Assembly (NCBI GenBank): GCA_031267345.1
Contig: JAIRZG010000075.1
Location: 1-11,157 of the forward strand
Origin: Zoogloeaceae bacterium
GTDB taxonomy: Bacteria > Pseudomonadota > Gammaproteobacteria > Burkholderiales > Rhodocyclaceae
Reading direction: 5' to 3'
DNA: 11,157 nucleotides
Below are positions 1 through 5,949 of this stretch, piece by piece; the stretch's first letter is position 1; each line of letters begins with the position of its first letter. Below the pieces are notes generated by a model. The model had not been told where the DNA came from, ran no database searches, and saw only the letters and a program-made list of their open reading frames with translations. The position numbers were made by a program, and so were the translations under genes.

Positions 1-1004
1 AAGGGATTTTCGGCAAGCTCGATACTGCCCGCTTCTCCAGTGCTGCCGTCTTCGCGGGTAAAGGCAGCGGTTTGGGTCTGGCTGTTGCCGTTGCCGAGGT
101 TCTTGTTGGCAGTCGCGCCATTCAGGTCGATAGAAACGATACCCTGTTCAGCAAGGGTGGTGAGTTCGTCGGCGTCGGCAATACCGTCCTGATCCTTGTC
201 CTGCCAGATCCGGACGTTGGCGAATTGCGCGTCGTTCTGGTCAAACACGCCGTCGCCGTTGGAATCCAGATCGGCGAGGGCGTCAAGGCCGCTGGTCGCT
301 TTTTGACCGTTGGACTTGACGGTGTCGACGCCAAACAACTCCGCGCCGCTATCAATCTGACCATTGCCGTTTCTGTCCAACACTAAAAAACCATCGTCGC
401 CTTTCACCCAGCCGGTGCCGGTCTTGATTCCGTCGCCGTCGTGGTCAAACAGCACCGTGTCGTAGCCGTTGATGCCCACGGTTTCGATGCCGTCACCGTC
501 CAGGTCAAGAACCAGAGGGTCGACGGGGAGTATCCAGGCGCGGGCATTGAGATAAAATCCGTTGAGAATTGGAAGTATTTTGGGGAGCAGTATTATGGGG
601 AACATATAGGGCAGCGAGGCTAAAAATGCGTCCCAAGCGCTTTCAGTTTCAGGATTGAAAGAATCAAATGTGAATGACAAGGCGATTGGTATTGGAATTG
701 TAATTGGAGATATTGCAATTCCTGCATCTTGTAAGGTTTGATAGGCCGCTGAAACACAATTTTCACTGTCTAACAATGGAACGGGAATATAATCATAATC
801 CGGCTTCCATGTATGTGCAGTATCCATGATTTTTTCGTATTGCTCTGGCGTAATTGGGATGTCTCTGCTTTGTCCATATTCACGTGAACGTATAGAAGCG
901 TCTTCAAGCCGAGCAACGGCTTTCCCATCAGGACTTGGGTAATAACCTATTCTTTGCTCTCCGTCGGGAGAATGTAGTATCAGATAGGCATGACCATGCT
1001 CCAT
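1..1004 (-). CDS. Papain-like (permuted NlpC/P60-type) domain protein with RTX-type calcium-binding repeats; 3' part beyond window, 5' end frameshifted (copy A)
   Basis: An open frame of 334 codons runs off the left edge, so only the N-terminal part is visible. Residues 1-100 (counted from the ATG at 1004) match the protein at 2008-2637. They share the GHAYLIL histidine motif (His5), a YYP motif, an ITPEQY segment and an ENCV cysteine motif (Cys83). Histidine before cysteine is the order of circularly permuted papain-like amidases; the activity is inferred. Residues 128-152 are hydrophobic. From residue 163 on come calcium-loop motifs: DLDGDGIE, DHDGDGIK, DRNGNGQID, DLDSNGDGVFD and DKDQDGIADADE. 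This block is typical of RTX/hemolysin-type calcium-binding proteins. The true start is probably ATG 1045, behind an AAGGAG Shine-Dalgarno. It encodes MSDYSV, matching the paralogue's N-terminus, but one base appears to be missing near 1028, so only the frame from 1004 is continuous. Composition changes from AT-rich to GC-rich near 533. A function as a secreted effector or toxin is an inference. Confidence 0.8.
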   Translation of the reverse strand, partial: MEHGHAYLILHSPDGEQRIGYYPSPDGKAVARLEDASIRSREYGQSRDIPITPEQYEKIMDTAHTWKPDYDYIPVPLLDSENCVSAAYQTLQDAGIAISPITIPIPIALSFTFDSFNPETESAWDAFLASLPYMFPIILLPKILPILNGFYLNARAWILPVDPLVLDLDGDGIETVGINGYDTVLFDHDGDGIKTGTGWVKGDDGFLVLDRNGNGQIDSGAELFGVDTVKSNGQKATSGLDALADLDSNGDGVFDQNDAQFANVRIWQDKDQDGIADADELTTLAEQGIVSIDLNGATANKNLGNGNSQTQTAAFTREDGSTGEAGSIELAENP

Positions 1005-1051
1005 CCCGCTATAGCTATTCCAATAGACACGCTGTAATCAGACATTTTTCA

Positions 1052-1057
1052 CTCCTT
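1052..1057 (-). promoter_or_regulatory. Shine-Dalgarno of the copy A papain-like gene
   Basis: AAGGAG lies 6 nt before the ATG at 1045. The junction GGAGTGAAAAATG is identical to that before the paralogue at 2637. This supports 1045 as the ancestral start and makes the frame break just after it look like real damage or a sequencing error. Confidence 0.6.
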
Positions 1058-1183
1058 GGGGTTGTGGTTGGAAAATAATGCTTGAATCTCCACAAGCCAA
1101 AACTGCCTTGGTACAACTGAAAATCAATTGTTTCCAATAAGTTATTTATTTTACCTGCATGGAACAGATCGTTTATTCAAGCG

Positions 1184-1726
1184 TTACTTCCCACTCTTTA
1201 GAATAAAAAATACTTTGCCTTCGTCGTCGGTAAATGCAGCTGATAATTTTTTGTCATTTTTTTGAAGCAATAACACGATTTCGTGTAGACATCTTTCTGA
1301 TTCAATAACTTTAATATGCCCTTTGTAGTCAGCGAGCCAATAATCATAATGAGGGTAAGTTTCCCATATCTTGAATACATTCTCAGGATATAATGATTCA
1401 GAATGACATCCCGCTCTATTCATTGAATCTATATTTTTCACAATCGAATAATAGTCCGTAGAAAGAAAAGAAGCAAATAACGATATGGCAACCAATAGCA
1501 CATATACTCTGAATATGAAAAATATGACTGTAGACATATTATCAAGAAAAACTTTGGCTGGTGTTTTAATCGCAACCGTTTGTTGTTTATATATTTTATT
1601 CCTTTTGAATTTTCTGGAAAATATGCGAAATTCTGGCAGAAACAGTACAAAAAAGCTAATCGGCAATGTGTACGCGATTAGAGAAACAAAAGCCAAGAAT
1701 GTGTAATAGATAGCACTATTGTTCAC
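1184..1726 (-). CDS. Two-helix membrane protein with conserved C-terminal Cys-containing domain (copy A, candidate partner or immunity protein)
   Basis: A 180-aa protein of a family I do not recognise. Hydrophobic helices lie at about residues 8-30 and 65-89. The loop between them is rich in Lys/Arg (FSRKFKRNKIYK), so by the positive-inside rule it should be cytoplasmic and both ends periplasmic. The C-terminal domain (about 100-180) is closely similar to that of the protein at 2641-3360. Shared motifs are GCH, a YDYW/FDYW segment, ADY.GHIK, ESERCL, SAAF.DD.G and FFILKS. Two cysteines (Cys107, Cys146) are conserved in both copies. The start is GTG at 1726, behind AAGGA 7 nt away; this GTG overlaps the stop of the 49-aa gene upstream in a GTGA junction. 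The next gene begins 138 nt downstream, unlike the tight coupling in copy B. An immunity-like role facing the periplasm is inferred from pairing and topology only. Confidence 0.8.
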   Translation of the reverse strand: MNNSAIYYTFLAFVSLIAYTLPISFFVLFLPEFRIFSRKFKRNKIYKQQTVAIKTPAKVFLDNMSTVIFFIFRVYVLLVAISLFASFLSTDYYSIVKNIDSMNRAGCHSESLYPENVFKIWETYPHYDYWLADYKGHIKVIESERCLHEIVLLLQKNDKKLSAAFTDDEGKVFFILKSGK

Positions 1727-1872
1727 ATAATTTTCCTTGCTGCAATAAACACAAATGGTGCACAGATTATACTAGATGCAACAAACCTCAACACAGCTTC
1801 TGATTGCCACAAACTATACCTCAATGAATCAGAATTTAACCATTCCTCGTACTCGTTTTTATTCATTGCCAT
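1723..1872 (-). CDS. Small single-helix membrane protein, 49 aa
   Basis: An ORF of 49 codons starting at ATG 1872 (alternative ATG at 1866, giving MNKNEYEEW). An acidic/polar N-terminal part (NKNEYEEWLNSDSLRY) is followed by one hydrophobic segment at about residues 26-43 (VLRFVASSIICAPFVF) and a basic end, ARKIM. Its TGA stop overlaps the GTG start of the membrane protein at 1726 by 4 nt (GTGA), a classic translational-coupling arrangement. An in-frame stop lies three codons upstream of the first ATG. No strong Shine-Dalgarno precedes it. It lies about 55 nt below the predicted transcription start near 1927. No equivalent was found upstream of copy B. The protein-like composition and the 4-nt overlap are the reasons to call it; the function is unknown. 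Confidence 0.6.
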   Translation of the reverse strand: MAMNKNEYEEWLNSDSLRYSLWQSEAVLRFVASSIICAPFVFIAARKIM

Positions 1873-1912
1873 TTCATGTCATTTATCTGAACCGAAGCAC
1901 TGAAAACCTGTC

Positions 1913-1926
1913 TTCCAGTACTGGAA
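1913..1926. promoter_or_regulatory. Perfect 14-bp palindrome at the predicted transcription start (candidate operator)
   Basis: TTCCAGTACTGGAA is its own reverse complement over 14 bp. It begins 8 nt below the -10 element at 1934-1939 on the minus strand, so a dimeric regulator bound here would cover about +1 to +14 and block initiation. The operator role is inferred; the palindrome itself is directly seen. Confidence 0.45.
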
Positions 1927-1933
1927 ACTGCGC

Positions 1934-1961
1934 ATTATCCATAAAATTACGCCTTTGTCAA
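1934..1961 (-). promoter_or_regulatory. Sigma70-type promoter for the 49-aa gene and copy A module
   Basis: On the minus strand a perfect -35 hexamer TTGACA (1961-1956) is followed by 16 nt and GATAAT (1939-1934), five of six matches to the -10 consensus. The predicted start near 1927 leaves about 55 nt to the 49-aa ORF and about 200 nt to the membrane protein. It lies between the end of the copy B gene (2008) and the copy A genes, so copy A could be transcribed independently of B. Confidence 0.5.
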
Positions 1962-2007
1962 CCATATCCAATAAATTTTTTTGGGGGAAATTGCGATGAA
2001 CGTCATA

Positions 2008-2637
2008 TCACGCCGCCCCGCGTTCCATGACGTGATCATCCAAAAATTCCTCATCATTCGCGGCCTCAATCCGCATCTGATAGGCTTCTCTGTTCATCAG
2101 CCCCGCGTCTTGCAGCGCCTTCAACTGGGCGGCGAGTTCGGGAGCGCCTTGCGCGGCTTCGCGCAGGTCGCGTACTGCGCCGCTACCCTGCATGTCCGGG
2201 AGTTGGGCTGTCGCGGTGGAAAGAGAAATCGAATCTTCAAATTCCTGTATTTGAAGAACCACCAATGATGAAATTCCTACTGCCCTCAAAGTTTCATATG
2301 CTGCTGTAACACAATTATCTCCTAAAATTCCGAAGTTGGCATAATCCGGCTCGTAGGTTTTTGAAAACTCGATAATGCTATCATGCTGTTCTTTTGTAAT
2401 TGGCGCCCAATCGGATTGTCCCAATTCGCGATCTTTAATCGAATTACCTTCAATTTTGCTGATGGCTTTTTCACCTTCTTCCGTTTTCTTCGGATAATAA
2501 CCAATCCTTATCTCTCCATTGGAAGATATCAGTATCAGGTATGCATGACCATATCCATGACCAGAACTTCCGGCATCTCCGGAGTTTCCGGCACGAGCAT
2601 AAGCAATAGCGACACTGTAAGAAAAACAAACATCCAT
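2008..2637 (-). CDS. Papain-like (permuted NlpC/P60-type) domain protein (copy B, candidate effector)
   Basis: A 209-aa protein. Residues 1-125 share a domain with the gene at the left edge. Common features are the YSV start, GHAYLIL with His31, IGYYPK, an ITKEQH segment, EPDY, and DNCV with Cys109 followed by TAAYETLRAVGI. The histidine-then-cysteine order suggests a permuted papain-like hydrolase, possibly acting on peptide or amide bonds; I cannot tell the substrate. From about residue 139 (position near 2223) the sequence becomes GC-rich and Ala/Glu-rich (QLKALQDAGLMNREAYQMR, likely helical). It is unrelated to the calcium-binding C-terminus of copy A. No signal peptide is seen. The ATG at 2637 lies 3 nt after the TGA of the membrane gene, whose last two codons form the GAGGAG Shine-Dalgarno, so the pair should be co-translated. 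Confidence 0.85.
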   Translation of the reverse strand: MDVCFSYSVAIAYARAGNSGDAGSSGHGYGHAYLILISSNGEIRIGYYPKKTEEGEKAISKIEGNSIKDRELGQSDWAPITKEQHDSIIEFSKTYEPDYANFGILGDNCVTAAYETLRAVGISSLVVLQIQEFEDSISLSTATAQLPDMQGSGAVRDLREAAQGAPELAAQLKALQDAGLMNREAYQMRIEAANDEEFLDDHVMERGAA

Positions 2638-2640
2638 TTT

Positions 2641-3360
2641 TCACTCCTCGTGGTTTGTAGACAATTTTTTGCTCTTTAAAATAAAGAACACTTCACCTTT
2701 ATCATCAACAAATGCAGCCGATGAATTATTATTGTTACTTTCTTGTAACAATGACATAATCTTGAGCAAACATCTTTCTGATTCCAGGGTTTTAATATGC
2801 CCTCTATAGTCAGCGAACCAATAATCAAACTGGAAATAATATTTCAATGTCTTAGGCTTATCGGACGCATCAATCTTCGGAGCAACATGACAGCCTTCCG
2901 CGCTCATCGCTCCTTCATTTTCAAGAACCAGGTGTTCATCTACAAAAGATGTCCAGACTACTATTGGAATAGCAAACAGTAGTACGCACCATCTGAACAC
3001 AAAAAGAGCTGTCGCAGAAAATTTATCAAAAAAAACTTTAACCGATCGTTCTTCTTCAACAGTTTTTCGCACACCTGTGCTGACATATGCTTTGGCCTCT
3101 TTCAAACTTGCATTTGTCACTTTACGGTAACAACGCATCGCCATAGTCTTGTAGCCACGTTCAACCAATAGACGCACAGCTTCCATATCTTCAAAACCAG
3201 ACTTCGGATAAATTCCTTTCCTGCATAAATAGGCCATATAACACCGAAGGTAGACTGCGCGGATTTCTGGAAAAATCAGCACAAGAAAAGCAATCGGCCA
3301 GAAAAATGCCGTTATATGGACAAAACCAAAAAACAATTGGTAAATTATATTTTCAATCAT
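2641..3360 (-). CDS. Two-helix membrane protein with conserved C-terminal Cys-containing domain (copy B, candidate partner or immunity protein)
   Basis: A 239-aa protein, paralogue of the gene at 1184-1726. I chose ATG 3360 because the sequence from there (MIENIIYQLFFGF) aligns with the start of copy A; the frame is open up to 3480, but the extra 40 residues have no counterpart. Helices lie at about 8-30 and 115-138. The connecting loop is long and basic, hence probably cytoplasmic. It holds an insertion absent from copy A, with YKTMAMRCYRKVTNASLKEA at about 70-89. This resembles the helical R..T...LKEAK..V motif of the ribosomal protein L7/L12 C-terminal domain. The C-terminal domain carries the GCH, FDYW, ADYRGHIK, ESERCL and FFILKS motifs, with Cys157 and Cys197 conserved in copy A. 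Its last codons supply the ribosome binding site for the next gene. About 260 bp without a gene separate it from the phosphatase gene upstream; no clear promoter was found there. The family is unknown to me. Confidence 0.8.
   Translation of the reverse strand: MIENIIYQLFFGFVHITAFFWPIAFLVLIFPEIRAVYLRCYMAYLCRKGIYPKSGFEDMEAVRLLVERGYKTMAMRCYRKVTNASLKEAKAYVSTGVRKTVEEERSVKVFFDKFSATALFVFRWCVLLFAIPIVVWTSFVDEHLVLENEGAMSAEGCHVAPKIDASDKPKTLKYYFQFDYWFADYRGHIKTLESERCLLKIMSLLQESNNNNSSAAFVDDKGEVFFILKSKKLSTNHEE
2644..2649 (-). promoter_or_regulatory. Shine-Dalgarno inside the end of the upstream gene
   Basis: GAGGAG encodes the final Glu-Glu of the membrane protein, is followed directly by its TGA, and sits 6 nt before the ATG at 2637. 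Ribosomes finishing the membrane protein would be placed to begin the papain-like protein, fixing the order and probably the ratio of the two products. Confidence 0.7.
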
Positions 3361-3621
3361 AAAACATTTTCCGTTTTTGAGTATTGGGCTGAATACAACG
3401 TTCCCTATGCTGCCCTCGATTATCGAAAACATGTTCGCACCCAAAAACCGAGCGCATACGCCCGTTTTTCCACTCCACAAAATTTGTACCGCTTTCCTCT
3501 ACACGCATAACCAATCTTTCCATTGTGAATCTTGTAGCACCCGCAGTTGGGCGTCCAGAGTTGCCTGTTTTTGTCGAGCCAGGCAAAAGCAAGCCTTTTG
3601 GAAAGGACGCCCCGCAAGGGC

Positions 3622-4149
3622 CTACGGCGTAAGGAGCGATTGCAGCAATCCGTCGGCGGCGTCTTCCACCATGTCGATGACCACATCAAAACCATAGCCC
3701 AGACCGTAGTAGGGGTCGGGAACCTCGTCGTCGTCGAAGTTTCTGGCGAACGGCATGAACAGGCGAATCTTCGCGTACTGCGCCGGGTCGCTTATCTGGC
3801 GCAGGTTATCCAGGTTTACCTTGTCCATCGCCAGCACCAGATCAAAATGCTGCAAATCCTGTGGCGTCACCTTGCGGGCGCGCATTGCGGAAAGATCGTA
3901 GCCGCGCGCCGCCGCCGCGCGCTGGGTGCGCGAATCCGGCGCTTCGCCGATATGGTAGCCGTGCGTTCCGGCGGAATCCACTTCAAATTCCCTGTCCAGC
4001 TTGCGCTGCCGCAAAAACTTGTGGAATACGCCCGCCGCCGTCGGCGAACGACAAACGTTCCCCATGCAGACGAACAACAACCGATACTTCCGCGTCTGGT
4101 CGCGGGAGGGTAAAGGAATTTTTTTCTGCGAACGGGCGATGCTCGTCAT
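3622..4149 (-). CDS. Low-molecular-weight protein tyrosine phosphatase
   Basis: A 175-aa cytosolic phosphatase of the LMW-PTP/arsenate reductase-like fold, hydrolysing phosphotyrosine through a cysteinyl-phosphate intermediate. The P-loop CMGNVCRS begins at Cys28 (nucleophile) with Arg34, in the C-x5-R-S pattern near the N-terminus. The DPYYG motif gives the general acid Asp145. Both hallmarks are intact, and the length is slightly above the usual 150-165 because of about 20 extra N-terminal residues. ATG 4149 is supported by AAGGAG 7 nt upstream. The gene starts 34 nt after the chemoreceptor stop, so co-transcription is likely. The physiological substrate cannot be deduced; the family often acts with tyrosine kinases of polysaccharide export, but none is encoded here. 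Arsenate reductase is less likely given the DPYYG tyrosine-phosphatase signature. Confidence 0.93.
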   Translation of the reverse strand: MTSIARSQKKIPLPSRDQTRKYRLLFVCMGNVCRSPTAAGVFHKFLRQRKLDREFEVDSAGTHGYHIGEAPDSRTQRAAAARGYDLSAMRARKVTPQDLQHFDLVLAMDKVNLDNLRQISDPAQYAKIRLFMPFARNFDDDEVPDPYYGLGYGFDVVIDMVEDAADGLLQSLLTP

Positions 4150-4183
4150 GACGCTGCTCCTTTCCTGTATTCAACGCGTTCGT

Positions 4184-5800
4184 TCAAACCTTGAAGCGCC
4201 CCACGATTTGCTGCATTCCGTCCGCAAGGTTTTTCAGGTCTTCGATGGCGGAAACCGTATCATCAATGGCGACGCTGTTTTCTTTCGACATGGCGGCGAT
4301 GGTTTCGATATCGCCCGCGACTTCACCGGAGGCCAGACGTTGCTGGTCGGTGGCGTCGGTAATGCGAACCAATCCCTCGCTGACCGCCCGTACCGAATCG
4401 CTGGCGCCCTGCAGTATGCCTGAGACATCCTGCACGGACTGATCGCTGCGCGACAGGTTGTCGATGTTTTGGGTGATGATGTCTTTCACCACGGTAGACT
4501 GACGGCTCAGGGTTTCGGTAATGCCATCGATGGTGCGGGCTGAACGCGCGGATTTTTCCGCGAGTTTTCGCACTTCGTCCGCCACCACGGCAAAGCCCCT
4601 GCCCTGCTCGCCCGCCCGCGCCGCCTCAATGGCGGCGTTCAGCGCCAGCAGATTGGTCTGCTCGGCAATCTCCCGGACTTCCCGCGTCATGGCGCTGATG
4701 GCTTCGGCGCTCTTCACAAAGTCATTGACGCGATGCGCCATTTCGCCAAAGGTCGCCTTGACTTTGGACATTTCGGCAAGCAACGCCGCAAGGCCCTGAT
4801 TGCCCGCCCGGGTGCGTTCGCGCGACTCTTCCGACTGCCGCCGCACCTGTTCGACAGCCTGGGCGATGGCGGCGATGGAAGCCACCAGTTCCTCCACCGC
4901 GCCCGCCGCCTGAATGGATTTCTCATCCTGCACGCGCGAGCTTCCCATGACCTGCTCGGCGCTCTCCGCCAGTTCATGCGCCTTGCCGGAAACCTGCCGC
5001 GCGGCAGTGGTGATCTGGCGCACCAGACTGGCGAAGTTCGCCATCATTTCGTTGAACACCTGCGCCGTCTGACCGATTTCGTCCCGGCTTTTGATTTCCA
5101 GCCGCTGCGTCAAGTCGCCTTCGCCATGGGCAATGTCGATCAGGCCATTACGCAATTTGTCCAGCGGTTGACTGACTACGAGCCTGCTGATCCAGTAGAT
5201 AAGCCCCAACAACAACAGACTGACCATGAAAGCGACCGCCGCCAACTGGATCCGCATCGTGGAGACGGCGACTTCCACGGATTCCAGGGAAATTTTCATG
5301 CTGACCACGCCCAGCACGGTATTTTCCCGCACAAAGTGGCAGGCCAGACAATCCTTGCCCAGATAATTGCTCGACGCCCTGACCGGATTGACCACGCGCA
5401 GGGCAAGATGCCCGCCTTCCTCGATGATAGCGATATGGGATTCGCCTGAACGCATAACACCCTGTTCAATCGCGTCCATCTGCGTCGCTCTTGGATCAGG
5501 GCCGTAGAGTTTGGCGACATCCGCGCTACGCGCCACGGTAAGCTCATGGATGATGGAAAGTTCCTTGATCTGTTTCAGAAAATCTTCCCGTTCTTCGGGC
5601 GTCCCGCTCTGCATCATGGCGGTCAGCCCCGCCATCGTCATGTCGTGGATGCTTTGGGAAAAACCTCGCGCCTGCGCAATGGCGGTTTCCAGATTTTCAC
5701 GGCTCTCCCAGGCAATAATGCCTATCCACGCCACCACCAACACCAGCCAGATGGCAGCCGTCAGACGAATCCAGATTTTCCAGTCTGTTATGCGTCCCAT
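4184..5800 (-). CDS. Methyl-accepting chemotaxis protein with a c-type haem-binding sensor domain
   Basis: A 538-aa membrane chemoreceptor. TM1 is at about 10-30 and TM2 at about 185-209. Between them lies a periplasmic sensor of about 150 residues containing CLACH (Cys151, Cys154, His155), the CxxCH signature for covalent haem c attachment. A HAMP domain follows (about 208-262, including QPLDKLR and DEIGQTAQVFNEM). The long helical signalling domain has a highly conserved hairpin tip at about 379-411 (REIAEQTNLLALNAAIEAAR, then GEQGRGFAVVADEVRKLAE), which contacts CheA/CheW. It ends without an NWETF-type CheR/CheB tether. The haem sensor resembles the Tll0287-like/DUF3365 kind found in redox or gas sensors; the ligand (O2, NO or redox state) is inferred. 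No other chemotaxis gene is present, so it must signal through a Che system encoded elsewhere. ATG 5800 follows a weak AGGGA about 11 nt away. Confidence 0.93.
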   Translation of the reverse strand: MGRITDWKIWIRLTAAIWLVLVVAWIGIIAWESRENLETAIAQARGFSQSIHDMTMAGLTAMMQSGTPEEREDFLKQIKELSIIHELTVARSADVAKLYGPDPRATQMDAIEQGVMRSGESHIAIIEEGGHLALRVVNPVRASSNYLGKDCLACHFVRENTVLGVVSMKISLESVEVAVSTMRIQLAAVAFMVSLLLLGLIYWISRLVVSQPLDKLRNGLIDIAHGEGDLTQRLEIKSRDEIGQTAQVFNEMMANFASLVRQITTAARQVSGKAHELAESAEQVMGSSRVQDEKSIQAAGAVEELVASIAAIAQAVEQVRRQSEESRERTRAGNQGLAALLAEMSKVKATFGEMAHRVNDFVKSAEAISAMTREVREIAEQTNLLALNAAIEAARAGEQGRGFAVVADEVRKLAEKSARSARTIDGITETLSRQSTVVKDIITQNIDNLSRSDQSVQDVSGILQGASDSVRAVSEGLVRITDATDQQRLASGEVAGDIETIAAMSKENSVAIDDTVSAIEDLKNLADGMQQIVGRFKV

Positions 5801-5863
5801 GTTTTATTTTTTTCCCTGCGTTCGATTTGTTCACACGATGGCGCATCCCGCGCCACGCCTGAA

Positions 5864-5869
5864 ATTATA
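5864..5869 (-). promoter_or_regulatory. Possible -10 element for the chemoreceptor gene
   Basis: A perfect TATAAT on the minus strand would start transcription near 5857, leaving a leader of about 57 nt. No good -35 hexamer is found 16-18 nt upstream, and the spacing does not fit a sigma28 (flagellar/chemotaxis) promoter, so an activator or chance occurrence remain possible. Confidence 0.3.
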
Positions 5870-5887
5870 GCCCACCATACGGTCTTT

Positions 5888-5908
5888 GGCGGCAGCAGCG
5901 CCGCCGCC
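5888..5908. other. GC-rich stem-loop between the unknown gene and the chemoreceptor
   Basis: GGCGGC and GCCGCC pair around a short loop, with partial pairing inside. No T-run follows on the minus strand, so it is not a standard intrinsic terminator; it might slow transcription or protect a 3' end. Confidence 0.3.
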
Positions 5909-5925
5909 AGAGCGAAACGGGAGAA

Positions 5926-5949
5926 GGTTTCAGAGCAGGTTTCAGAGCA
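5926..5949. repeat. 12-bp perfect tandem duplication over the stop of the unknown gene
   Basis: GGTTTCAGAGCA occurs twice in direct succession (5926-5937 and 5938-5949). It contains the TGA stop of the minus-strand gene ending at 5942. The duplication places a second in-frame TGA four codons further on. Confidence 0.8.

Noticed and set aside
72..386. Plus-strand open frame of 104 codons
   Set aside because: Shadow of the minus-strand calcium-binding repeat region, which shows repeated DxDxDG motifs.
1766..1771. Perfect TATAAT on the minus strand close to GTG 1726
   Set aside because: It lies inside the 49-aa ORF and lacks a -35 at proper spacing; the promoter at 1934-1961 is better.
1776..2030. 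Plus-strand open frame of 84 codons
   Set aside because: It covers the promoter, palindrome and the 49-aa gene on the opposite strand and has no Shine-Dalgarno or protein-like features.
3361..3480. N-terminal extension of the copy B membrane protein
   Set aside because: The paralogue aligns from ATG 3360; the extra 40 residues have no counterpart.
3377..3697. Plus- and minus-strand open frames between the phosphatase and copy B
   Set aside because: No domain, no ribosome binding site and irregular composition; treated as intergenic.
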